The position numbers were made by a program, and so were the translations under genes. From positions 48,075 to 112,074 of the forward strand of contig CAJUOV010000005.1 of assembly GCA_910588695.1 (NCBI GenBank): a stretch of DNA of 64,000 nt, written 5' to 3'. This document shows, piece by piece, positions 1-8,018 of this stretch. The number at the start of each line of letters is the position of its first letter. Position 1 is the first letter of the stretch. A model generated the notes under the pieces. That model saw only the letters and a list, made by a program, of their open reading frames with translations, made no database searches and had not been told where the DNA came from. Origin of the DNA: an uncultured Christensenellaceae bacterium. GTDB lineage: Bacteria; Bacillota; Clostridia; Christensenellales; Borkfalkiaceae.

Positions 1-1278
1 CTCCTTAGGCAGTCCCCAATTCGCGCCCGAATTGTAGAGTTCTTTGATATAAATACCGCCGAAGAAGGACCCGTACACCATCCACAGCCCGCCGTCTTTA
101 TCGTAAAAGAGTTCGGGATCGATGCAGTTGGGAGCGTCGCCCGATCCGCTCTTTACGATCATCTGCTCGTTTCCGTAAACACCGAGAACGCTGTCCGCCT
201 CCACGCGAACGATCGCCGATCTGTTCGAGCCGAACGAGGACAGAGAAACGTACATATAATATTTGCCGTTGTGATATTCCACGTCGGGCGCCCATGTGGA
301 AGGCGCCGAACTCCCCGCATGCGCAACCGCTTTTGCAAGCACCGTGCGCCAGTTTACGCCGCTTCCGTACAGTTTCTGCGCTTCCCTCTGACCGGACTCC
401 TCAGCGCTTCCGTCGCCCACTCTCTGCGTCCAATGAATGAGATCTGTCGAAGATGCAACGGCAAAATGCGATCCGAACGCATAAAAGGTCCCGTCTTTGG
501 GGTCCTTAAAAATGGATGGATCGTGCACGCCCACGTCGTAGCCGAAATTGACGTTTTCGGGAAAAGAATATTTCTGATCGGACGGCCGATAATCGGGATC
601 GGCGCGTTTGCACGTTTTGCAGATTCCCCCGACAAAATCATGCGCCGCACGATCCGCCTTTGCGCCGCATAAACACGCGCGCCAATGCTCGGCTTCATTC
701 GATTCCCAATCAACGCCGTAGCTGTGTTTGTGTTCCTCATTCGGAATGATTTCCGTTTTCGTCTGTCTGCAAACCGTACATGTGAACGTCTTGATACCGT
801 TCTCCGTTTCGGTTGCGGGCTTCGTAATTACGCCCGCACCCCAAGCATGCGCGGCATAGTCGTTTTTGTGCGCAGCGTCCCGTTTACACTCGTGCCAATG
901 ACCGAGCGTATCCTTACTCCATTCGCTTTTGAAATCGTGATCTCCGTTCGCGGCGATCGTAAGATCGGCAATTTCACTCGTACCGTCGCTTGCAAAGTGC
1001 TTACGGCATACGGTACAGTCCTTATGCCCTTTCGTCCCCTGCACGGAACAGTTTGCGGGAGTTTCCTCCACCCAAGCGCCGAACGTATGCGCGGCGAGCA
1101 CGCCGTACTCCGCGTCGCAAATTTCGCACTTCGCTCTCTCCGTACAGGTAGCGGTTCCGCCGACATGGACATGATCCCCGTAGCCGCTCGGTTTGCACGC
1201 TGCAAACGAAAACGCCGTGAACAGAGCGCATAAAAGCGCCGCGATCCGCGGCAGTTTTCTTAAAAATTTTCTGAACAT
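1..1278 (-). CDS. GH43 arabinanase-like lipoprotein (partial, 3' end outside window)
   Basis: The reading frame is open from the start to the window edge, so only the first ~426 residues are present. The N-terminus is a lipoprotein signal: positive residues, a hydrophobic stretch and lipobox FAAC. Residues ~40-235 hold Cys/His-rich repeats (CxxC pairs and HWHEC / HWRAC units) of the kind common in large surface proteins of gut Firmicutes. From about residue 245 the chain is a glycoside hydrolase family 43 five-bladed propeller: VHDPSIFKD carries the catalytic base Asp, WAPDVEYHNGKYYMYVS the second Asp, and NCIDPELFYDKDG plus MVYGSFFGGI are typical of endo-1,5-alpha-L-arabinanases. The catalytic Glu would lie beyond the window. 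It probably cleaves plant arabinan at the cell surface. The ATG at 1278 is chosen because GGGGGAT lies just upstream; an ATG at 1290 is possible. Confidence 0.85.
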   Translation of the reverse strand, partial: MFRKFLRKLPRIAALLCALFTAFSFAACKPSGYGDHVHVGGTATCTERAKCEICDAEYGVLAAHTFGAWVEETPANCSVQGTKGHKDCTVCRKHFASDGTSEIADLTIAANGDHDFKSEWSKDTLGHWHECKRDAAHKNDYAAHAWGAGVITKPATETENGIKTFTCTVCRQTKTEIIPNEEHKHSYGVDWESNEAEHWRACLCGAKADRAAHDFVGGICKTCKRADPDYRPSDQKYSFPENVNFGYDVGVHDPSIFKDPKDGTFYAFGSHFAVASSTDLIHWTQRVGDGSAEESGQREAQKLYGSGVNWRTVLAKAVAHAGSSAPSTWAPDVEYHNGKYYMYVSLSSFGSNRSAIVRVEADSVLGVYGNEQMIVKSGSGDAPNCIDPELFYDKDGGLWMVYGSFFGGIYIKELYNSGANWGLPKE

Positions 1279-1305
1279 CTGATCCCCCATTTTATGTTCA
1301 ATTTT

Positions 1306-2403
1306 TTATTCGATTATTTTTTCGTCCGTTTCCGCATTCTTTTTCGGTTCCTCGGGCGGCATGCCATGCTGCGCAAGCGCCGCTTCCGCCCCTTCCTCCA
1401 AAGGCGCGACTGTTTCTTCCGGCGCGACTTCGCGCATATCCTCCTCGCCGACTTCTTCCGTCTTGGGCAGAGTGATCCTGTCGGACGAAAAACCTCTGCC
1501 GCGTACTTCCGAAATGGTGCTCACCATAAAGAGCGCTTCGGGATCGATCTTTTGCACGGCGTTTCTCAGTTTTACTACGTCGCGGAAAGAAACGATCGTC
1601 AAAATCATATAACAATCCGCTTTCAGAAAACCCGTTTTTCCGTTCAAAAGAGTCACGCCGCGATTGAGCTTGTTCAGAATGAGTTTTCTGATCTCTTCAT
1701 GCTTCTTGCTAAGTATTTTGACCTGCGCCCGTCGCGTACCCACCATTGAAACTTTATCGACGATCAACGACGATGCGAGCGTGATCAATACGCCGTAAAG
1801 AATATTTTCAAGCGTGATCCCCGCCGCAAACTGTAATAAAACGATCGAAATATCGAGGATCCACATTCCCGCAGAGACCGGAAAATTGAAAAATTTGTGC
1901 AAGATCAACGGAGGAATATCCGTTCCGCCCGTACTCGCGCCCACGCGCACCACCATACCGATCCCCAGACCGAAAAAGAGCGCGCCGAAAATAATTCCCA
2001 GAAACGGTTGATTGAGAACCCCGCCTGTTCCCGCCAAATCACGGAACAAAAACGGACTGTTTAGTTTGTCGTTTACGAACTGCCATAAACTCAGAAACGC
2101 AGGATACAACAGCGTACCCGCAAGCGTTGCGAGAGCAAACTTTTTTCCGAGCAGAAACGCCCCCAAAATAAAGAGCGCCACGTTCGCAACGTAGACGGTG
2201 AGCGTGACCGCCCACTCCTTGCCGACGAGGTTTCTGACAAAGATACCGACTCCCGTCGTACCGCCCATGACGAAGTCGTTCGGAATGATAAGGAACGCAG
2301 ACGAAGCCGCCGCCAAGGCGTTGCCGCAAACCACGATCAGAACATAACGGATAAAACGCAGCACCTGTTTCTTCGTCGGTTTTTGTATCTTAGGTAGTTT
2401 CAT
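1306..2403 (-). CDS. YitT family membrane protein (DUF161 + DUF2179)
   Basis: 365-residue polytopic membrane protein. Residues ~15-230 give five to six hydrophobic helices with the YitT-family pattern (NALAAASSAFLIIPNDFVMGGTTG near the N-terminus). Residues ~235-300 form the soluble DUF2179 domain, ending in STISEVRGRGFS. A ~60-residue acidic, Pro/Glu-rich tail follows and is not part of the usual family architecture. The start is ATG with GGAG upstream, and a sigma-A promoter lies at 2421-2450. The gene stands alone between the GH43 lipoprotein and the Cys-rich gene. The molecular function of YitT proteins is unsettled; transport or envelope roles have been proposed. Identification of the family is firm, function is not. 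Confidence 0.85.
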   Translation of the reverse strand: MKLPKIQKPTKKQVLRFIRYVLIVVCGNALAAASSAFLIIPNDFVMGGTTGVGIFVRNLVGKEWAVTLTVYVANVALFILGAFLLGKKFALATLAGTLLYPAFLSLWQFVNDKLNSPFLFRDLAGTGGVLNQPFLGIIFGALFFGLGIGMVVRVGASTGGTDIPPLILHKFFNFPVSAGMWILDISIVLLQFAAGITLENILYGVLITLASSLIVDKVSMVGTRRAQVKILSKKHEEIRKLILNKLNRGVTLLNGKTGFLKADCYMILTIVSFRDVVKLRNAVQKIDPEALFMVSTISEVRGRGFSSDRITLPKTEEVGEEDMREVAPEETVAPLEEGAEAALAQHGMPPEEPKKNAETDEKIIE

Positions 2404-2420
2404 GCTTTACTCCGCAGAAT

Positions 2421-2450
2421 ATTATATCACACGGGAACAGGACTTTTCAA
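2421..2450 (-). promoter_or_regulatory. sigma-A promoter of the YitT gene
   Basis: On the minus strand TTGAAA (2450-2445) and TATAAT (2426-2421) are separated by 18 nt. The start codon lies ~18 nt downstream of the -10 box, preceded by GGAGTAAAGC. Confidence 0.7.
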
Positions 2451-2474
2451 GCGATTTTAACAAAATTTCTTTTG

Positions 2475-2508
2475 AAAAAATTATCCTCCTTCCGAAGAAG
2501 GAGGATAA
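2475..2508 (-). terminator. Rho-independent terminator of the Cys-rich gene
   Basis: A perfect 12-bp stem (2481-2492 with 2497-2508, loop CGAA) is followed on the minus strand by six T residues. Confidence 0.85.
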
Positions 2509-2526
2509 TGATTCTGTCGGTAAAAA

Positions 2527-2826
2527 TCAGAGCTGGCAGCAGCAGCCGCGCGCAGTAAGACCGTACTGACGAGCGTAATACGCATCGTAATTGCCGCAAT
2601 CGGTCAAATTGCTCAGATCGGCAGCGCGGTTACATCCGCAGCCGCAACCGTTTCTGCGGTGATTGCAGCCGCAATGATGATGACATCCGCAACCGCAGTT
2701 GCAGGGATTTGCAAACAGATTATTGACCGCACGCGCGAACTCGTTGCAAAGATTTACGCAGCCGTTCCCGCCTCTTCCGTTACCGTTACAGCCGCATGTA
2801 TTACGGCAGCCACAAGTATTGCACAT
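2527..2826 (-). CDS. Cysteine-rich small protein, putative metal-binding or spore-coat protein
   Basis: 99 residues with about 20 Cys, plus clusters of Gly, Asn and His. The cysteines occur as CxC and CxxC runs (CGCRNTCGCNGNG; NPCNCGCGCHHHCGCN) and a terminal CCC. There is no signal peptide or membrane helix. The middle (residues ~23-45, NLCNEFARAVNNLFANP) and the C-terminal part (residues ~70-92, Tyr/Asp-rich) look like ordinary folded segments, so this is not pure low complexity. The composition resembles metallothionein-like or spore-coat proteins that cross-link through Cys. The start has AGAGG upstream, and the upstream region contains CATATAATA, which fits both a sigma-A -10 box and the sigma-K -10 pattern. 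It is monocistronic with its own terminator. I do not recognise a named family. Confidence 0.7.
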   Translation of the reverse strand: MCNTCGCRNTCGCNGNGRGGNGCVNLCNEFARAVNNLFANPCNCGCGCHHHCGCNHRRNGCGCGCNRAADLSNLTDCGNYDAYYARQYGLTARGCCCQL

Positions 2827-2903
2827 ATCATTAACCTCTGTGGTAAATATTCGGCATTCCGCCGTATTATATGATATGTTCCTGCCTTACCGGAGCGTGA
2901 ATA

Positions 2904-2929
2904 AACGCCTGCGGAAATCCGCAGGCGTT
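2904..2929 (-). terminator. Terminator downstream of rny
   Basis: A 12-bp perfect stem (2904-2915 with 2918-2929) lies just after the rny stop codon. The U-tract on the minus strand is weak (TTATT). On the plus strand a T6 run follows a few bases later, so it may act in both directions. Confidence 0.65.
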
Positions 2930-2943
2930 CTGGTATTTTTTGA

Positions 2944-4560
2944 TTATTTCGCGTACTCCACGCTTCTGAACTCCCTGATCACGTTGACTTTGATCTGTCC
3001 GGGATATTCGAGTTCCGTCTCGATCTTCTTCGCAATATCTTTTGCGAGGAAGAGCGCTTTCGCATCGTCCACCTGATCGGGTTTGACGATGACGCGAACC
3101 TCTCTGCCCGCCTGAATCGCAAAACTCCTGTCTACGCCGTCGAAACCCGCCGCGATCTCTTCGAGCTTTTCGAGACGCTTCACGTAGTTGGATCCCGTTT
3201 CTCTTCTCGCGCCCGGACGCGCGCCCGAGATGGCGTCCGCCGCCTGTACAAGCACGGCTTCGATCGTTTTGGGCTCCACGTCGCCGTGGTGCGCCATAAT
3301 GGCGTTCACGATCATCGCGTTCTCTTTGAACTTTTTCGCAAGATCGGCGCCCAACTGAATATGCGTGCCCTCCTGCTCTTTATCCACCGCCTTGCCGATG
3401 TCGTGCAGAAGTCCCGCGCGCTTTGCAAAGTTCACGTCGAGTCCGAGCTCCTGCGCCATAAGTCCCGCAAGAGACGCGACTTCGATGGAATGACGGTACA
3501 CGTTCTGACCGTAGCTTGTACGGAATTTTAGCCGCCCGATGAGCTTGATGAGCTCGGGATGAAGCCCGAAAATACCCACTTCGAACATGGCGTTTTCGCC
3601 CGCCGCCTTGATCTGCTGGTCGAGTTCTTTCTGAACTTTTTCGACCGTTTCTTCGATTCTCGCGGGATGGATTCTTCCGTCCTGAATGAGCCGTTCGAGA
3701 GTGAGGCGGGCGACCTCCCGTCTCACGGGATCAAAGCCCGAAAGGATCACGACTTCGGGCGTATCGTCGATAATGAGCTCGATTCCCGTCGCGTTTTCGA
3801 TCGCGCGGATATTTCTGCCCTCTCTGCCGATGATACGCGCTTTCATATCGTCGTTGGGAAGGGGCACGACGGAGACCGTCGTCTCCGAGGCGTGATCGGA
3901 AGCGCAACGCTGGATCGCAAGCGAAATGATATTTTTCGCGTTGATGTCCGCCTCGTCTTTCGCTTCCTGTTCAAGATTCCTCACCTGAACCGCGCAGTCG
4001 CGGCGGGTCTCTTCGAGAATTTCGTCCGAAAGCTGCTTTTTCGCCTCTTCCTTGGTGAGCTGAGCGACCCGTTCAAGCTCCTGCATCATGAGCTCCTGCT
4101 GACGGGCGACAACCTCTTCTTTTTTACTCAGTTCCTGCGTGCGGCGGGTAAGCGCCTCGCGCTGTTCGTCGAGCGAATTCGCTTTCTTGTTGAGTTCGTT
4201 TTCTTTCTTTTCGAGAAAGTCCTCCTGACGGTTGAGACGGGCTTCGGTGCGCTGCTGCTCGGCGCGCTTCTCCTTCATCTCGTGTTCAAAATCGTTTCTC
4301 CGTTTGATGTCCTGTTCCTTGGATTCTAACTGCGCTTCCTTTCTGATCTGCTTTGCCTGCGTTTCGGCGGTTTCGAGCATCTCTTTGACTCTCTTTTCCG
4401 CATCGTCGAGCTTCTTTTCGGATTTCTTTTTGGAAACTTTTTTCAGAATCAGCCATGTCGCAAGTCCGCCGATCGCAAGTCCCAGCACGGGAAGAACGAC
4501 GAAAAGCGAGACCGCAAGCGGCATGGCTACGTCAAGGAGCAGACCGAATAATTGCTGCAT
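2944..4560 (-). CDS. rny: Ribonuclease Y
   Basis: 538 residues, close to the usual ~520. It is a membrane-anchored endoribonuclease that starts bulk mRNA turnover in Firmicutes. One N-terminal helix (residues ~5-35, ending WLILKKVSKKK) is followed by a long charged coiled coil to ~residue 210, a KH domain with IIGREGRNIRAIE, and an HD domain with RHSIEVASLAG and LLHDIGKAVD, which carry the metal ligands. The start is ATG 4560, preceded by AAGGAG at 8-nt spacing. An in-frame extension upstream to 4662 is unlikely because it overlaps the promoter. It is monocistronic, with a perfect consensus promoter and its own terminator. PNPase, an expected degradosome partner, is encoded at the right end of the window. 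Confidence 0.97.
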   Translation of the reverse strand: MQQLFGLLLDVAMPLAVSLFVVLPVLGLAIGGLATWLILKKVSKKKSEKKLDDAEKRVKEMLETAETQAKQIRKEAQLESKEQDIKRRNDFEHEMKEKRAEQQRTEARLNRQEDFLEKKENELNKKANSLDEQREALTRRTQELSKKEEVVARQQELMMQELERVAQLTKEEAKKQLSDEILEETRRDCAVQVRNLEQEAKDEADINAKNIISLAIQRCASDHASETTVSVVPLPNDDMKARIIGREGRNIRAIENATGIELIIDDTPEVVILSGFDPVRREVARLTLERLIQDGRIHPARIEETVEKVQKELDQQIKAAGENAMFEVGIFGLHPELIKLIGRLKFRTSYGQNVYRHSIEVASLAGLMAQELGLDVNFAKRAGLLHDIGKAVDKEQEGTHIQLGADLAKKFKENAMIVNAIMAHHGDVEPKTIEAVLVQAADAISGARPGARRETGSNYVKRLEKLEEIAAGFDGVDRSFAIQAGREVRVIVKPDQVDDAKALFLAKDIAKKIETELEYPGQIKVNVIREFRSVEYAK

Positions 4561-4633
4561 ATTCCAGTCTCCTTGATAAAAATTCGTTTTTTGCCGCGCC
4601 CGACAAATAGCCGAACTGCGGCAGATTAGTTTT

Positions 4634-4662
4634 ATTATACACCTATTTTTTTTTACTGTCAA
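4634..4662 (-). promoter_or_regulatory. Consensus sigma-A promoter of rny
   Basis: TTGACA (4662-4657), a 17-nt spacer containing a run of nine A residues, then TATAAT (4639-4634), all on the minus strand. The leader to the ATG is about 65 nt. Confidence 0.85.
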
Positions 4663-4677
4663 GAAGATAACCGATAA

Positions 4678-4708
4678 AAAAATCCGCGGGTAAAATTTCC
4701 CGCGGATT
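4678..4708 (-). terminator. Terminator at the end of the ftsK-to-beta-glucosidase operon
   Basis: A 10-bp stem AATCCGCGGG / CCCGCGGATT with an 8-nt loop is followed on the minus strand by a T7 run. It sits 15 nt past the beta-glucosidase stop codon. Confidence 0.85.
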
Positions 4709-4722
4709 TTCCTGTAACCGGA

Positions 4723-6060
4723 TCAAAGATTTTCGCCGTTTTCTTCAATGACTTTCCGATAAAAATAAGCGCTCTCTTTGGGAGTTCTCTCCCCCGTCTC
4801 GTAATCGACATGAACAATCCCGAACTTTTTGGAAAAGCCCTCCGCCCATTCGAAGTTGTCGATGAACGACCATTGAAAATATCCCTCGATCGGCACCTCG
4901 TCGGCAGCGCGCGACAAACTTTTCAAATAACGTCTCAAAAAATCAATGCGGCTGTAATCGAGGATTTTCCCGTCCAAATCCTTCCACTCGGAAAGCGCGA
5001 CTCCGTTTTCCGTACATACAAGAGGCAGACGGTACCGCTCGTACAGGTACTTGGGACCGTAATAGAGACTGTCGGGATACACATTCCAACGCATGTCAGT
5101 TTTGGGCACGGAGGGCGCAGGCGTCACGCCTTCGGCTTTTCCGTTCCTGTCCGTGACGCAGTTGCCCGTATAGGTGTTGAATCCGATAAAATCCAGCTTG
5201 GATTTGATGAACAGCATATCCTTTTTCGAGGGTTCCAAACCGTTTTCTTTCATCCATTTAAGATGATCTTCGGTATACTTGCCGAATACGAGCGGATCGA
5301 GCCAGAGCGACGTATCGCCGAAAGAACGGTGGCAGGCGAACGTATCGTTTTTCGCAAGTTCGTAATCCTCCTCCCGATAGGGCAGCGCGGGCCAGTACGC
5401 CTCGGCGACGCCCACTTTCACATGCTTTCCGCAGACTTTGCGCAGCACCTTTTCCGCCCTGCCGCAAGCGAGCAACACGTTGTGACAACACCTTAACACG
5501 TCGCGGTCGGCAAGCTTTAAGAAGGGCGCGTGTTCGCCCGAGCTGTGTCCGATCCCGATAAAACACTGCGGCTCGTTGATCAGGATAAAGCGGTCGACGT
5601 AACCGCCGAAGAGTTTGGCTGCCTTTTCGGCATATTCCTCGAACCAAGCGGGACTGTTATTGTTCATCCAACCCCCTTTCTGATAGAGTTCGTAGGGGTA
5701 ATCCCAATGAAAGAGGGTAACCCAAGGAGTGATCCCCGCGTCGGCGAGTTCGCGGAAAATCTCGGTATAGAACGCGACGCCGTCTTCGCTGATCTTGCCT
5801 ACGCCGTGCGGAAGCAACCGAGACCAGTTGAGGGAGAGACGGTAATGCTTGATCCCGAGCTCTTTCATGATCGCCACGTCCTCACGGAAGCGATGAAAAT
5901 GGTCGCACCCGACGTGACCCTTGTGTCCTTCGAAAATCCGCCCCTCCGTCATGGAAGCCACGTCCCACACGTTGAGCCCCTTGTCGCCCTCGAACGCGCC
6001 TCCCTCGATCTGATAGGCGGCAGTCGAAACGCCCCACGCAAAATCCTTTTGAAACGCCAT
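4723..6060 (-). CDS. GH1 beta-glucosidase
   Basis: 445 residues, the normal length for glycoside hydrolase family 1. The acid/base Glu is in LINEPQCF and the nucleophile Glu in CTENGVAL. The N-terminal signature FAWGVSTAAYQIEGG is intact. In the aglycone region the sequence is DNFEWAEGFSKKFGIVHVD; the Glu of EWAEG recognises the free O4/O6 hydroxyls of glucose, and the Ser/Lys/Tyr phosphate-binding set of 6-phospho-beta-glucosidases is absent. The substrate is therefore probably unphosphorylated cellobiose-type beta-glucosides in the cytoplasm. The start is ATG 6060 with GGAGGAG upstream. The gene follows nadE by 23 bp at the end of the recA operon, and no sugar transporter is adjacent. Confidence 0.93.
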   Translation of the reverse strand: MAFQKDFAWGVSTAAYQIEGGAFEGDKGLNVWDVASMTEGRIFEGHKGHVGCDHFHRFREDVAIMKELGIKHYRLSLNWSRLLPHGVGKISEDGVAFYTEIFRELADAGITPWVTLFHWDYPYELYQKGGWMNNNSPAWFEEYAEKAAKLFGGYVDRFILINEPQCFIGIGHSSGEHAPFLKLADRDVLRCCHNVLLACGRAEKVLRKVCGKHVKVGVAEAYWPALPYREEDYELAKNDTFACHRSFGDTSLWLDPLVFGKYTEDHLKWMKENGLEPSKKDMLFIKSKLDFIGFNTYTGNCVTDRNGKAEGVTPAPSVPKTDMRWNVYPDSLYYGPKYLYERYRLPLVCTENGVALSEWKDLDGKILDYSRIDFLRRYLKSLSRAADEVPIEGYFQWSFIDNFEWAEGFSKKFGIVHVDYETGERTPKESAYFYRKVIEENGENL

Positions 6061-6083
6061 AATATTACTCCTCCGAATTGATT

Positions 6084-8018
6084 TTACAGTTTTTCGATCT
6101 CTTCTATCCAGAGCGCCGCCGAAGCGTCCGACGGCATGCGCCAATCCCCGCGCGGCGAGAGACAGACCGAACCCACTTTTACGCCGTCGGGCGCACAGTT
6201 CCTTTTGAACTGCTGAGAAAAGAAACGCTTATAGAAATTGACGAGCGTATCTTTCAGCTGCTCGCGCGGATACTGATTTTTGAACGCGCGCTCCGCAAGA
6301 CAGAGCGCCTTTGCGGGAGAATCGCCGCGACGCAGAAGTCCGTACAGATAAAAGTCGTTGATCTCGTATTTGCCGATGACGTCTTCCGTCTTCTGCGCGA
6401 TCTCGCCGTTTGCGTCGGGAGGAAGCAATTCGGGAGAAATCTCCGTTTCGAGAATTTTATCGAGAACGCTCTTGGTTTTTCTGCCGAGGCGGTTCGCCTC
6501 CGCTTTGACAAGGTGCTTGACGAGCGTTTTCGGAACAGAACAGTTAACTGCATACATGCTCATATGATCCCCGTTATAGGTGCACCATCCGAGCGCAAGT
6601 TCGCTCAAATCCCCCGTTCCGATCACAAGCCCCTGCGTCGCGTTGGCAACGTCCATCAGAATCATTGTGCGGTAACGCGCCTGCGCGTTTTCGTATACCG
6701 TATCGAGGCGGTCGGAATCGTGACCGATGTCGAGGAAGTGCTCTTGTACGGAGTTCGCGATGGGCACCGTCTTGGAAGTAACGCCGAGCGCCTGCATCAG
6801 AAGAGCGGAATTATTCTTCGTTCCCTCCGTCGTTCCGAAGCCGGGCATCGAATAACCGAGAATGTCCTTTCTGTCCTTTTTCAGCAAATCGAACGCGCGG
6901 ACCGCGACAAGCAGAGCGAGCGCGGAATCGAGTCCGCCCGAAACGCCGATGACCGCCGTCTTTGCGCCCGTAAATTGCAGCCTCCGCGCAAGCGCATTCG
7001 CCTGCATCGAAAGAATTTCTTCCGCGCGCGCGGTCAGTTCCCCCTCTTCGCGGGGAACGAAAGGCGTGGGCGACACCTCTCGTAAAGTCAGATCGCCGTC
7101 GCCGATAAACGAACAAGGGCAGACGGTATAGGCGTTCTGCACGGGAGAACCCGTCTGCGGAACGGGCACGAACGTATTCATGCGTCTGCGTTCGTTTACG
7201 AGAAAATCCACGTCGATCTCGGCTTCGCATACCTCTCCCGAAAAGGGTCTTGCCTCCGCAAGAGCGACGCCGTTTTCGTAGACGAAATGGTTGCCCGCAA
7301 ATACAAGATCGGATGTGCTCTCGCTCATGCCCGCGTCCGCATAAACATATGCGCATGCGCACTTCCCCGACTGCGCGGCAAGCAAAGTTTTACGGTATTC
7401 GCGTTTACCCACCGTCTCGTTGGAAGCGGAAAGATTCACGATGATCGTCGCGCCTGCCTCCGTATGCTTCGAAGAAGGCGCTTCCGCCGCCCACAAGTCT
7501 TCGCAGATTTCGCAGGCGACCGTCGCCTCGGGATGCGCGCCGTCGCGGAAGAGAAGCTCCCGCGAAAAAGGTGCGAACACGCCGCCCGCCAAACGCACAG
7601 GCATCACGCCTCTTTCGGGCGCGGCGGAAAAATAACGTTCTTCGTAAAATTCGCCGTAAGTCGGAAGATTGGTCTTCGGCACGATCCCCGCAACGCGACC
7701 GTTTACGACCGCCGCCGCGCAGTTATACGTTTTATTCTCGAATACGACGGGAAGCCCGACGAACACGAGCATTTTGATTTCTTTGCTCGCCTCGGCAATC
7801 TTTGAAAGAGCGGAAAGACATCCGTCCGTCAGCGTCTTGTTCAGAATCAGATCGCCCGAAGTGTAGCCGCAAAGGGAAAGCTCGGGAAAAACAAGTATCT
7901 CCGTCCCCTCTTTCGCCTGCGCCTTAATCGTTTCGATTATTTTTTTCGCATTGAAAGCGGGATCGGCAATCCGCAACTCCGGACTTGCCGCCGCGACTTT
8001 CACGAATCCGTGCTTCAT
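6084..8018 (-). CDS. nadE: Glutamine-hydrolysing NAD+ synthetase
   Basis: 644 residues in the two-domain form. Residues ~1-290 are a nitrilase-type glutaminase with the Glu in FPELSLCGYTSGDL, the Lys in PKTNLPTYGEFYEER and the Cys in CEICEDLWA. Residues ~330-640 are the ATP-pyrophosphatase synthetase domain with the P-loop IGVSGGLDSALAL. It converts nicotinate adenine dinucleotide, ATP and glutamine to NAD+ in the cytoplasm, with ammonia channelled between the domains. Its ATG overlaps the recA stop codon in an ATGA, so translation is probably coupled. The operon also carries a CinA with an NMN deamidase domain, and pncB lies in the next operon upstream. Confidence 0.97.
   Translation of the reverse strand: MKHGFVKVAAASPELRIADPAFNAKKIIETIKAQAKEGTEILVFPELSLCGYTSGDLILNKTLTDGCLSALSKIAEASKEIKMLVFVGLPVVFENKTYNCAAAVVNGRVAGIVPKTNLPTYGEFYEERYFSAAPERGVMPVRLAGGVFAPFSRELLFRDGAHPEATVACEICEDLWAAEAPSSKHTEAGATIIVNLSASNETVGKREYRKTLLAAQSGKCACAYVYADAGMSESTSDLVFAGNHFVYENGVALAEARPFSGEVCEAEIDVDFLVNERRRMNTFVPVPQTGSPVQNAYTVCPCSFIGDGDLTLREVSPTPFVPREEGELTARAEEILSMQANALARRLQFTGAKTAVIGVSGGLDSALALLVAVRAFDLLKKDRKDILGYSMPGFGTTEGTKNNSALLMQALGVTSKTVPIANSVQEHFLDIGHDSDRLDTVYENAQARYRTMILMDVANATQGLVIGTGDLSELALGWCTYNGDHMSMYAVNCSVPKTLVKHLVKAEANRLGRKTKSVLDKILETEISPELLPPDANGEIAQKTEDVIGKYEINDFYLYGLLRRGDSPAKALCLAERAFKNQYPREQLKDTLVNFYKRFFSQQFKRNCAPDGVKVGSVCLSPRGDWRMPSDASAALWIEEIEKL

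Noticed and set aside
4561..4662. Longer RNase Y N-terminus from an upstream start
   Set aside because: The extension covers the -10 and -35 boxes and lacks an SD; ATG 4560 has AAGGAG.
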